Assembly: GCA_963575745.1 (NCBI GenBank)
Contig: CAUYUJ010003624.1
Coordinates: 1 to 32,563 of the forward strand
DNA length: 32,563 nt
DNA from: Prorocentrum cordatum
Lineage: Eukaryota; Sar; Dinophyceae; Prorocentrales; Prorocentraceae
Reading direction: 5' to 3'
In this document: positions 10,190 through 20,600 of the stretch, piece after piece
How the letters are laid out: every line of letters begins with the position of its first letter
How positions within the stretch are numbered: the stretch's first letter is position 1
Position numbers and translations under genes: made by a program
Notes under the pieces: model-generated
Seen by the model: the letters and a program-made list of their open reading frames with translations, nothing else
What the model was told of the DNA's origin: nothing
The model's database searches: none

Positions 10190-11310
10190 CCCCCCACACA
10201 CCCCCCCCCCCCCCACCCACCCCCCCCCCCCACCCCCACCCACACCCGCACCACAAGCACTAACCACACACACACGCACACACACCGCGCACACACGCAC
10301 CCCCGCCCCGCCCCCCACCCAACCCCACCACCACCCCGCGCGCGCCACCCCAACCTCACCCCACCCCATCCCACCCCGCCCCGCCGACCACCGCCACCGC
10401 ACCTCCCTTGCCCCACCCACCCCCCGCAAACCGTCCCAACCCCACCACGCACGCCACCCTCATCCCCATAACCACGACCACCCGACACGCGCACGCCGCG
10501 CCTTAGCCCGCTCACCCCCAACCGCCGACACCGCCATGCGCGGGCGCGCATGCACGCACGCGCGCGCGCACCCCTCTTCCATCCTGCCCTTGGCCAGCGC
10601 GATCCCACGACGTTGCGCTATGCCCACTGCCATGGCCGCGCCCCCCTTCCCGCGCCGTGCCCCACCGACCGCAACTGCCACCGCCGCCGCTCGCCGCCCA
10701 CCTGCCCGCGCACGCCTACCCCCCCCCCCCCCCTGCCCAACCCAACCCCGCCACGCCGCCGCTCGCCCCCCACCTGCCGCGGCGGGCTATCCCCGCCTGC
10801 GCACGCACGCCCACCCACCCTACCCAACCCAACCCCACCCCCACACACGCGCCCTCATCCACCCCTGCCATCGCAGACCACCCCCCTCTCGCGCACGCCG
10901 CCCCGCCGCGCGTCGGCTCGCCATTGCCCATCGGCCTTGCCACCTTCCGCGCGCCCCGAACCCATCCCCCCCCGCCCCAGCCCGCCCCGCCCGCCGACTC
11001 GCTCAGCAACGCACCGCGGCCGCCCATTGGCCGAACGACACGGTTGAGTCTGATTGCGCGCGGGTCGCGCGCGGCCGCTGGCCGCTGGCCCAATTGCACA
11101 CGGCGAGGCACCCGACGCCAACCTTGGGATGAGCGGCGACGCCGTGCGCCCCTTGAAAAGCGGAGGCGCGCCTGCGCGGCGCGAAGGCAAGGGGGCGCGG
11201 AGCGGAATGCCGCTCTTTGGTTGACCAAGGCAGCGACAGCGGGCGCAGTGCCGATCGCACGCACCGCGCACGCGCCGCGCACGCACCGCGCGCGCACCGC
11301 GCGCGCGCCG
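10190..11310. repeat. C-rich and CA/CG low-complexity block
   Basis: The plus strand switches to C tracts (10199-10250), CA repeats (10260-10300) and irregular CCAC/CGCC words to about 11000. A GC-rich stretch with alternating GCGCG runs follows (11240-11310). Pro-rich plus-strand frames covering it have no non-repetitive core and are not called. Confidence 0.75.
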
Positions 11311-11815
11311 CGGCGTTAGGATTTTGCGCCCCCCCACATTGAAGTGATCGCCGTGCTACACCTGATAATAAAACTTTGCATTGGGTTTCCAGCACGGCGC
11401 CTTCTGGTTCACACTGCTCCGTCTGTATAGAAGTGAATCCAATTCTGCGCGGCGGGATGCCGCCGACGCGCACGCGCGCGCTACCGCGCACGCGCCGCGC
11501 GCGCGCGCCGCGGCGCGCGCTGCGGCGTTGTGCTGTTGTATATTCCGCATTTGGATGGTTGCCTGGCCAGGTCTAAGTATGAATGTTTACATTGGGTGTT
11601 CGCCGTTGGGTTTTCGACGTAACGTCGCTCGGCTTGTACAGCAAAGGCTGCGCTTCGTCTCCGTGGGGTGGCGCCGACGCGCGCGCGTTGGCGCCGCGCG
11701 CGCGCAGCGCGTGCGCGCGCCGCGGCGCGCGCTGCGGTGCTTGGCTTCTGTAGGCTCCACATTGGGATGGTCGCCTTGTCATGTCTGAGAATGAATAATA
11801 CCGTTGGGTTTGCGC
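11311..11815. repeat. ~210-bp satellite, array A (about two units)
   Basis: Each unit carries, in order, an ATTGGGTTTTCG-like word, a CGCTCCGTTTGTRTAG-like word, a long alternating GCGCG core, GCTGCGG, then an ATTCCACATTGGGATGG-like word and CTGAGAATGAAT. The GCTGCGG anchor lies at about 11520 and 11732 (spacing 212). Units are diverged in sequence, but their order is constant. Confidence 0.8.
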
Positions 11816-12407
11816 CATTGAGCGCTAATTGCTCACGACCGACGCCGCCATCGCCACCACCGCCCCGCTTGTCGCATCGCGTTGACCCCCCCCCCCCCTC
11901 CACCACCGCCACCGCCGACGCCGACGCCGCCGCCGCCACCCTCACACGCACGCGCAAATGGCGTAACCACCGCCATCACGACGCACGACCACCTACAGAC
12001 ACACGCCCACCACAACCAAGCGCACAATCACACACGACACGCGCGCACGCACGCGCACACGCGCGCAATCGAAGCCGCCTCTTGCACCACAAACGATAAC
12101 CACCACCACCACCACCATTGGGCGTGCGCTCCCTCGCGGCACCGAGCGAACGCACGCTGGTGCCTCGTCCGGCGCGCGGTACAGAAGGCCAAGTGACGCG
12201 CCCGACACGCAGCAACGAGGGGTGGGTAACCGACAGAACGCACGACGCCAGATGTGAGTAACTGCGCTGGCACACAGCAACGAGGTTGAGTAACTGGCTC
12301 GGCGGGAGCCAGGAAGCGGCGACACCCCAGTGGGAAGGAAACAAAACGTTGCAACATGGCCGTGGCCAAGGACACCCGCAACCGACGACAGGCGACGGCG
12401 ACAGGGG

Positions 12408-12553
12408 CATAGTCAACTCGCGTAGTCAACCCAACGACCGACGACAAGGGCATAGTCAACTCGCGTAGTCAACCCAGCGACCGACGACAGGGGCATAGTC
12501 AACTCGCGTAGTCAACCCAACGACCGACGACAGAGGCATAGTCAACTCGCGTA
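12408..12553. repeat. 43-bp tandem repeat, about 3.4 copies
   Basis: CATAGTCAACTCGCGTAG begins at 12408, 12451, 12494 and 12537, an exact 43-bp period. Each full copy ends in a CGACCGACGACA word. The last copy is cut after 17 bases, where the 13-bp repeat begins. Confidence 0.9.
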
Positions 12554-12628
12554 GGCAAGCGACGTAAGCAAGCGACACGGGCAAGCGACGTAGTCAAGCG
12601 ACACGGGCAAGCGACGTAGGCCAGCGAC
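12551..12628. repeat. 13-bp tandem repeat, six copies
   Basis: Six 13-base units, each ending in AGCGAC: GTAGGCAAGCGAC, GTAAGCAAGCGAC, ACGGGCAAGCGAC, GTAGTCAAGCGAC, ACGGGCAAGCGAC and GTAGGCCAGCGAC. The array abuts the 43-bp repeat, and its GTAGTCAA words look derived from it. Confidence 0.9.
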
Positions 12629-12940
12629 GCAGCCGAGAGCAACGCGCAAGCCACACCCAAGTCGCGGGCGAACGAAGGTGGAGTAACCCCGAAGGGATCG
12701 GGTAACTCTAGCTGACCGCCTGAGCGACACATGCGAACTGCACATGCGCTGTCGACCTGGAACCCACCTGCGGCGCAATGGGAACCTCGCTGTGCTCGCA
12801 AACATCCCTGTCCTTTGCCTTCCTGCCACCGCCGCCGCGCGCATGGTTAACGGCTGCGCTTGAATCGCCTCGCCCGTTGAACGGCTTGAGGCGGCGGCTG
12901 CGTGCGCCGCCGTTGCAATGCGCAGTGCGCGGGTTTCGCC

Positions 12941-14395
12941 ATGGAGCTCGTCGGGTTAACATCGCTGCGTTTGTGTAGGGGTCAATCCACTTCTCCGCGA
13001 TGGAATGGGGCCGACGCGCGCGCGTCGGCGCCGCGCGCACCACGCGTGCGCGCGCCGCAGCGCGCGCGGCATTCCACATCGATATGGCCGCCTTGGCGGA
13101 TCTGAGAATGGATGATACCGCTGGTTTCTCAACATTCGGCTTTCCATCTGCATCGCTCCGTTTGTGTAGACATGACTACGCATCCTCGAGATGGGATGGC
13201 GCCGATGCGCGCGCGTCGATGCCGCGCGTGCGCGCGCTGCGGCGCGCGCGCTGCGGCGATGGGCTTCTGTGCATTCCACATCGAGATGGCCGCCTTGCCA
13301 GATCCGAGAGTGAATATTTACATGGGGTGTTCGCCATTGGGTTTTCGAGTTCGCATCGCTCCGCTTGCATTGACATCAAGACACTTCGTCGCGGCGGGCT
13401 GGCGCAGACGCGCGCGCGTGGGCGCCGCGCACGCACCGCGCGCGCGCCGCGCCTCTCGCGCGCTGCGGTGCTGGGCCTGTGCACATTCCACATTTGGATG
13501 GCCGCATTGCCATATCTGAAAAGGAGATGTACATTCGGCGTTCATCATGTTGTTTTCGAGTTCACACAGCTCCGATTGTATAGCAGTTAGCGCGCCGTCT
13601 TCGCGGTGGGATGGGCCGACGCGCATGCGCGCGCGGGCGCTGCGCACGCACCGCGCGTGCGCGCGCCGCGGCGCTCGCTCTGCGGTGTTGGGCTTCTGGG
13701 CAATTCACATTGGGATGTTCGCCTTGTCCGATCTGAGAATAGGTACGTACATTGGGTGTTCACTGCTGGTTTGTCGAGTTATCACCCTTCCATTTGCGCA
13801 GACATGAATGCACTTCTTCGCAGCGGGGTGGGGGCGACGCGCGCGCGTCGGCGCCGCGCGCTCACCGCGCGCACGCGCGCCGCGGCGCGCGCGCGCTGCG
13901 GCGGTGGGTTTTTTTTTATGAATCCCACAGCGAGATGGTCGCCCTGGCGGATCTGGCAATGACTATTTTCATTGGGCTTTCACCGCTGGGAAGTCGGGTT
14001 AACACCACTCCGTTTGTGCAGAAGCGAATGCACTTCCTCGCGATGGGCTGGGGCCGACGCGCGCGCGTCGGCGCCGCGCGCGCACCGCGGCGCGCGCGCT
14101 GCGGCATTGGGCTTTTTGTTTTATGAATCCCACATCGGGGTGGCCGCCTTGTGCGATCTGAGAATGGATGTTCACATTGGGTTTTCGCCAAGTGGCGTTC
14201 GGTTTAACATCGCTGCGTTTGTATAGAGGCGGGCACTCTTGTTCGCGCTGGGATGGTGCCGGCGCGTTCGCGCGTCGGCGGCAGGCACGCACCGCGCGCT
14301 CGCGTGCCGCGGCGCGAGCTGCGGTATTGGGCTTGTGTATATTTCGCATTGAGATGGTCGCCCTGTCAGCTCCAAGAATGACCAGCCTAGATACC
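12941..14395. repeat. ~210-bp satellite, array B (about seven units)
   Basis: Same unit as array A. The GCTGCGG anchor lies at about 13251, 13463, 13680, 13896, 14099 and 14319, giving spacings of 212, 217, 216, 203 and 220. The first unit (core near 13015-13070) is about 25 bp shorter. Most cores open with an alternating palindrome such as CGACGCGCGCGCGTCG. Flanking words are conserved, while the CG core varies in length. Frames spanning the units shift from unit to unit, so it is not coding. Confidence 0.85.
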
Positions 14396-14710
14396 CCGTC
14401 CCCCCCCTCCCCCCCCTTATCCCCCCCCCCCTCCTCTTCCCCCAACGCACCCCATCACCCGTCGCCACCGCGCGCACGCACAAAATCACACATGCACGCA
14501 CACACATTCAGACACACAAGCACCCCCCCCCACCACCACCACCACCACCACACACGCACACACACACGCACGCACCACATATGCACGCACGCACGCCATT
14601 TCTCCACCACTCCACACGCACACACGCACACACACACACTCTCTCTCTCTCTCTCTCACACACACACGCATGCAAACGTACATACCTACACACCACCGCC
14701 ATTTCAATGA
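14396..14710. repeat. C tracts with CA, CCA and CT microsatellites
   Basis: C runs at 14399-14445, CCA near 14530-14550, CA/CGCA runs over 14555-14640, a CT run at about 14639-14657, then CA again. No gene. Confidence 0.85.
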
Positions 14711-14721
14711 ACGCTGTTTTC

Positions 14722-15465
14722 GCTGCGTCGTTGGTACGGTGTCGTTTTGTTAGCGTGTCGCTGTTACCGTTGCATTGTTAGCGTGTCGTTGTTGTCGCGC
14801 CGCTATTGCCGTGTCGTCGTTGCCGCGTCGTTGTGGCAGTGCCAAAGTCACCGCATTGTTGTTGCCGTGCCGTCGCTACAATATCAGTGTTACCGTGTCG
14901 TTGGTACTGCGCTACCGCGTCGTCGTTACCGTGTCGTTGTTGGCGCGTCGTTTGTACCGTGTCGTCGTTACCGTGTCGTTGCTGCTGCGTCGTCGTTACC
15001 GTGTCGTTACGGTGTCGTTGTTACCGTGTCGTTTTTACCTGTTATTACCGTGTTGTCGTTTCCGTGTCGGTGTCACCGTGTCGTCGTTATTGTGACATGT
15101 CTTTGTCACCGTGTCGTCGTTACCGTAGTGGTGTTACCGTGTCGGTTGTCCCCATTTCATTGTTACCGTGTCGTGGTTACTGTGTCGTGGTTAGCGTGCC
15201 GTCACTAGCGAATCGTTGTTACCATGTCGTTGTTGCCGTGTCGTGGCCGCCCTGCCGTCATTACCGCGTCGTTGGTACCGTGCCGTTGTGACCGCGACTT
15301 TGGTACCGCGTCGTTTACCGCGTCGTTGCCGCCATGTCGCCGTTACATTGTTACATGTTCGTTGTTGCCGCGTCATTGTTACCATGTCGTTGTTGCCGTG
15401 CCGTTGTTACCGCGTCGTCGGTACCGCGTGGTCGTTACCGTGTCTTTGTTACCGCGGTGATGGTG
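14722..15465. repeat. 15-bp minisatellite, roughly 49 diverged copies
   Basis: The consensus unit is close to CCGTGTCGTTGTTAC. Copies differ by point changes and occasional one- to three-base indels. Because the unit is a multiple of three and contains no plus-strand stop in any frame, all three forward frames stay open for long stretches with pentapeptide periodicity (PCRCY, RVVVT, VSLLP). I regard these frames as by-products of the repeat. Confidence 0.85.
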
Positions 15466-15919
15466 GCAATGATGGCGTTTGGTGGGGCGTGCGAGCGTGG
15501 GCGGGGGGCGGGCGGGCGCGGGCACGGGCGGTGGCGGCGGCGGCCGCGGCAGGCCACCGCCAGAAACCGTCAAGCAGCCCCCAAGGGCCAAGCGTGCCAA
15601 GAGGACCCCATGAGAAGCCCAGCATCATTCCATGATGCGTTCGGTTGTCTCTCGCACCGCCACCTGGCCCCCTGGGGGGAAGGGGGGTGGGGGCTGGATG
15701 GCATGTGCGGGCACGCGAAGCGTCAAGAATGTGTCGTATACCCCGAAGCTCAAACGACGGCGGCACAGGCCGAATGTCACTCAATCCATGGTCGCGCGGT
15801 CCAATGGCGCAACGACCACACGTGTGATTGTCTTGGGGGGGACTGCTACATATTTTTCAGTTGCTCCAGCTCTGTCATGCGGCCAGTTCTGCAAAACAGA
15901 TGGGCATCAGCTGCTGCTC
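15466..15919. other. Gene-free stretch
   Basis: A short G-rich segment (about 15480-15550) followed by ordinary-looking sequence without a supportable gene. Confidence 0.45.
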
Positions 15920-16670
15920 GACTTCCACCCCCTCCTTGCCATCCTCTCCTCCCTCCTCCCCCCCACCCCTCCGAGTCGCCCGCCCCCACCTCCAGATCCC
16001 GCGGCCAGCCGCAGCCATCTCCAGCTCTCGTGCTCCACCTGCTGCTGCTGCTGCTCCTCCTCCTCTTCCTCGTCCTCCTCTTCCTCACTCCTGCTTCGCC
16101 TCCCCCTCGTCCTCCTTCTCCTGCGCCTGCTCCCTCCTCACCCTCGTCCTCCCTCCTCCCTCCTCCCTCCATGCTCCTCCATCCTCCTCCTCCTCATCCT
16201 CCTCCTCCCCTCCTCCTCCTCCTCCTCCTCCTCCTCCTCCTCCCCCTCCTCCTCCTCCTCCTCCTCCTCCTCCTCCTCCTCCCCTCCTCCTCCTCCTCCT
16301 CCTCCTCCTCCTCCTCCTCCTCCTCCTCCTCCTCCTCCTCCCTCCTCCTCCCCCCCCCCCCCCCCTCCCCCCTCATCCTCTTTCTCCTGCTCTTGCTCCC
16401 TCCTCATCCTCCTCCTCCTCCTCCTCCTCCTCCCCTCCTCCTCTCCCTCCTCCTCCTCCTCCTCCTCCTCCTCCTCCCCCTACTCCTACTCCTCCCCTCT
16501 CCCTCCCTCCCCCACTCCTCCTCATCCTCGTCCTCCTGCTCCTCCTCATCCTCCGCCTCCTCTGTTCCCTCCTCGTCCTTCTTCTTCGCCTCCTCCTCCG
16601 CCTTATCCTCCTCCCCCTCCGCCTCCTCATCCTCCGTCTTCTCCTCATCCTCCTCCGCCTCCTCATCGAG
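15920..16670. repeat. Long (TCC)n pyrimidine array
   Basis: About 750 bp that is almost entirely pyrimidine on the plus strand, mostly TCC/CTC with C runs near 16350-16370 and scattered GC interruptions. Such mirror-symmetric tracts can form triplex DNA. It lies just beyond the stop codon of the minus-strand frame ending at 16684. Poly-Pro, poly-Ser, poly-Leu and poly-Glu frames over it are not genes. Confidence 0.9.
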
Positions 16671-16683
16671 GAAGCGCGCTGCA

Positions 16684-17325
16684 TCACTTAGGCTTCGCCT
16701 TCGGCTTGCCTCCTGCCTTGGCTTTCGCCTTAGCCTTATGCGACTTGGCGCTCCACAAAAACCTAGCTGCATCCATGTGATCCTTAGCCAATGGTTTGTT
16801 GGTGGCGTTGTCGGCCCCAGCTGGGGTCGGCACGCAGTCGAAAACCCATTTAAAGATATCTGCGTTTGTGCCACAGGTGGCTGCAGGCACGCAGATTGAG
16901 CAGCCCCTGTGGCGATAGCACGTGATTGTAACACTATTAATTGGAGCCCCCCGTTGTATCCGCACTACATGCCGCCCCCCCAAGTAAAAATAACCTTGGG
17001 GGGTTGGCTCCACGTCCAAAAGGTCCATCCAGGGCTCACGAGGCGGCGGCGGTTCTGGGTCCCCTGGGGGATCGAGGCATGGTGGTGGGGCTGGGTCAGT
17101 GGACGGCGCTGCGCCTGCTGAGCCGCCCGCTTCGTGCACGAAATCAAACGCAGCATCTGCAATCCCACCTGCCCCTTGGGAGGGCGAGTTGTCAGGAGAG
17201 GCCTGTTTGCACACGCCCTGTCTTCCCCGTCGGAGAGGTGCTTGCCCCTCAACCCTCCCCTCTCCCCCCGCCCCCGCCCTCTGGGCATGGAGGGGGTGGG
17301 GGGGGGGGGAGAGCGTGGGGCGCAC
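16684..17325 (-). CDS. Putative terminal exon of the large minus-strand gene, or separate ORF
   Basis: An open frame of up to 213 residues, of which the part from about 17200 down looks coding. A Pro-rich linker leads to a compact block, RHVVRIQRGAPINSVTITC then YRHRGCSICVPAATC, with four spaced Cys/His pairs' worth of metal-binding residues, then FKWVFDCVPTPAG. It ends in an Ala/Lys-rich tail (KAKAKAKAGGKPKAKPK) typical of nucleic-acid-binding or nuclear proteins. The start given is the frame's limit, not a chosen Met; the acceptor may be one of the CAG sites near 17160-17175. Its orientation and position directly downstream of the large gene at 17640-22872 suggest that it is that gene's last exon after an intron covering about 17200-17880, but no donor was settled. 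The function is not recognised. Confidence 0.4.
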   Translation of the reverse strand: MRPTLSPPPHPLHAQRAGAGGEGRVEGQAPLRRGRQGVCKQASPDNSPSQGAGGIADAAFDFVHEAGGSAGAAPSTDPAPPPCLDPPGDPEPPPPREPWMDLLDVEPTPQGYFYLGGRHVVRIQRGAPINSVTITCYRHRGCSICVPAATCGTNADIFKWVFDCVPTPAGADNATNKPLAKDHMDAARFLWSAKSHKAKAKAKAGGKPKAKPK

Positions 17326-17639
17326 GCTGTCGGATGCAACTTAGGCGATTCCTGAGACGGCTAGTTGCCACGCCCCGCACCAAGGGTCGTGGCCCCCGCT
17401 GGTGGGAGGGTGGCGTTAACCGTTCGCTGCACATCTGACGTGCTATTGTTCTCAAGAACCCTCCGCGATCCCCCCAGACGTTCCCAGACGCCCGCCAAGA
17501 CCTCCGCACGAGTTCGTTTCGACACTCCCCTCACTCGGATCCAGGCCCACAGTGGAGTTGGTGATGGGGGGGGTCGCTGGCGCACTCCGAGCTGTCACCC
17601 TCGGGGCGGATGTATAACCTGACCACACCATGTGTCGCT
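17326..17639. other. Stretch between the two minus-strand frames
   Basis: No clear gene. It could be an intron of the large minus-strand gene. A minus-strand frame of 74 codons (17361-17585) has fairly normal composition but no start or splice context that I trust. Confidence 0.35.
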
Positions 17640-20600
17640 TTATTTGCTTTCATTCCAATCCCTGACGGGATGCACCCCCCTGGCCCAGGGGGAATGCGGA
17701 ATGCACGGCGGTGGAGACGAGAAGGAGGGGGCGGGTGAGTAGGAAGAGGACGACGACGAGAAGGAGTGAGGAAGAAGATGACGAGGGAAATATGGAAGAA
17801 CGAAGCAAACGGGGTGGAGAAGGAGGAGACAGCACCCTCTGCTCAAATGACGGATGTTGGATGGGCAAGTGCTGATTCGCAAAGCGTATGAGATTTCATC
17901 ATCCAAAAAGTCCTCGTCATGCGGAAGAGCCATGTCTCGAGGATCCTGAGATACAGGTGGAACGTGGCATTCGGCAACATCGGCTGGTAGCGTCGCCTCC
18001 ACGTGGACCGCCTCGAGCTCCTCCACCTCCGAGATCTCGGACTGGTGATCCAGGTCGGCGGTATCGTAGTCAAGTTCCCGAGCAGGTGGAACTGCGTCTG
18101 CAAGTGGCACGGGTTGCTCTGGAACTCCAGGAAGCACGTGCTCTTCAACGTCCTCGGCTGGACCTGCATGCGCTGCATGTCCGCGGCCGCGCCCCCCACG
18201 ACGAGCGCCGCCACGGCCCCCGCGCCCTCGCCCTTGCCCTCGACCGCGTCCTTGTAAAGCACGGTCTGCCTTTCCTCGAGCTTCATTGCCAAAAGGGTCG
18301 TGTTCATGCAGGTCGGGTTGCTTGCCAGCCTTTTTAAAAGTTAGTGGTTGCTTTAATCCTGGCTCCCAGATGCGGCCGATGAACGTCAGCCCCAATATTT
18401 TTGATCTCCTCAATGTCCCAGTGCTGTGGCATATCTCGTGCTCGGCTGTGAACAAGTCCATGTGCTCCAACTCCTTGACTAAATCGAACACCAGTTCATC
18501 TGATGTTTGCGTGTTTATTGCGCTGTAGTCATGGCAGACTTTGCTCATCCGAGTCTGGAGATTCACATACGAAGGTAACGGTAGCTCCTCAGGGTCCAAA
18601 GGGCCGACAAGCCGCGCCAAACCGATCAGGGTAATTGGATTTTCACAAAAGCGAAATTGGCTCAAACGCTGAACCTGATTAAATCTAGGGCCCTGGGCAC
18701 CACACGACATAAACTTGAACCAAGTCGCCCCTGACCGAATGTAAAACTGGGTCGGCTGGTTTGGCATCGGACGGCGGCATTTTCGAGCCCGAGTTGGGTC
18801 CTCGGCCACCACGTCGGCCGCATTCTCGAATTCGTTCAACGTTGCATCCCAGATGTGTGGGTTGAGAATGATGTCACTGACCAGAAACACAACTCGCTTC
18901 ATGCCGTCTCCCAGCACCGCTCGACCTGCGACGACTAGCATCAAGTCCCAGGCGTCGTCGGTGTTCTTGCCAGCACCGATGGATGTAATGAAATTGAAGA
19001 TCCCCTTCTCCACTATGTTCATGGCGCCTGGCACCCGCGATGCAGGTCTGTCTGAGTTTCTCGGAGACCGCAGCATCCCCCACGGATCAAAATCACTGGA
19101 ATCCTCGAATCTGGTCTTGGCATCTGACGCGACCTTCCTCTCGGACATGTTGACGTCGTAGACCGTGCTGTCACTCGGCCACCCGAACTGGACGATGTAC
19201 TTGCATAATTCATCAGGCGTCACTGGGCTTGCACGACTGCCACCGCCCCACCACATCGCATACGGCTTCCGTTGTGTTTGATGCTCCGCTTCTCCGCCTC
19301 CACCACGCCGCCAATCCCTGTACGCCTCGGCGTAGATATCTTGGTCCGACTCGTCAAACAGAGCCTGAAACTCTTTCCTGTGCTCAATGACCTCATCCTG
19401 CGTCAGGTTCCGTCCTTTCGCTCGCTTTGCATCTTGGATGTACCTGTTCTGCCCCAGCATGAATGCGCTAAGCCCGCGCTTGATGCCCTTCTGGTCCTGC
19501 TGGTGCGAGGCAGCTCCTGGCAACAAGTTCGGGTTCGGGATGCGCGCGACGATCGCCTCCTCGAAATATCGCTGATCTGCCGCACCTGGCGCCTCAATGG
19601 CGGCAAGCTCGCCTGGTGGCGCACCCTGGATCGCCAGATGCTCACGCGCGCCTCCAGCAGCTGCGGCATCGATCGCACCTGGCCCAGGCGCGTCTTCAAG
19701 TGCTCGTTGAACTGGGGCCGCTGGCAGCGTTCCGAAAGAAGCGTTCTCCAACAATGGCATGCAGGCGACGTCCTCCTCCGACTCCACGGCGCTGACACGA
19801 CGAAAGGAAAGAGGGTCGTCGCCGCCGTTCTTCTTGTGGACGGCTGCGAGCTGGTCAAGGAAGTGCTCTCGCTCGGCGTTGACCGAGTTCCTGCCTGGAG
19901 CACGCGCTGGATGCCGAACTGTGTACAGTGAGTTGAGCCTCTCTATCATGTCCGTCCCATAGCAATGCGCCCGAAAGTCAGCTGACAAAACAATTTTGCA
20001 TGACAACGATGTCAATGCCGTCGGTGTGCTAAAGAGCTTGCGAATACCCTTGCTGTACGAATCAAGTGTGTACTCTGGGGCATGTAGCACTTCGTTGGCG
20101 ACGCGCTCCTTGTCGGCATCGCTGGACCGGTTGTCCACCAAAGCGTAGAGCTTGTACGGCCACGTGCAGAAGCGAGCTTCGTACCTGCGGGCCATCACTG
20201 CATTTGTATGTAGGATTTGTCCTCTGGACCACTTGGAAAATGTCTGGTCCTCTAATGGCGCGCCAACGATGTCCAATAGCATCCATGGGCGCCGCGATGG
20301 ATCCCCTGTATTCCAGCTGTCCAAAAGATGTAGCATGCCTTGGCTGAACGCACCGACGGCTGACCCTTCGCCGAGGATCTTGTCGAGTTTGCTTCTGTCT
20401 TCGGGCGTGTCTTCGATAGCATCTCCCAGAAGCGGATAGAGTAACTTGCCATCTGTTACTTCCAGCACGCCAGTGTGCACGATCAATTGGTACATGTTCA
20501 TATCATCCTCGTAATATTCCGTCACCTTCTTAGTGCGGACCCGAATCACGTGCTTGAAGTACGCGTCGGACCCCTCTTGGTCCACACCAATGTGCGTATC

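Larger units (their letters stand above)
11816..12940. other. Spacer between satellite arrays, with C-rich and CA tracts
   Basis: After array A come C-rich and CA-rich tracts (11880-12070), a CCA run (12098-12117) and unremarkable sequence. Two tandem repeats at 12404-12628 are listed separately. No gene is supported. Confidence 0.6.

Noticed and set aside
10101-11132. Long Pro/Ala/Arg-rich plus-strand frame
   Set aside because: Composed entirely of C-rich low-complexity DNA, with competing open frames on both strands and no non-repetitive core.
12404-12628. CRISPR-like regular repeats
   Set aside because: Repeats are directly tandem with no unique spacers, and the context is eukaryotic.
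13330-13360. B-box-like word (TTTTCGAGTTCGC) in the satellite unit, suggesting a tRNA-derived SINE
   Set aside because: No A box at the right distance, no tRNA-like fold, and the word varies between units.
15334-16899. 521-codon plus-strand frame
   Set aside because: It runs from the 15-bp minisatellite through the TCC array into the antisense of the 16684-17325 frame, and is simple-sequence throughout.
18845-19160. Plus-strand frames opposite the large minus-strand gene
   Set aside because: They are shadows of the well-composed minus-strand coding frame.
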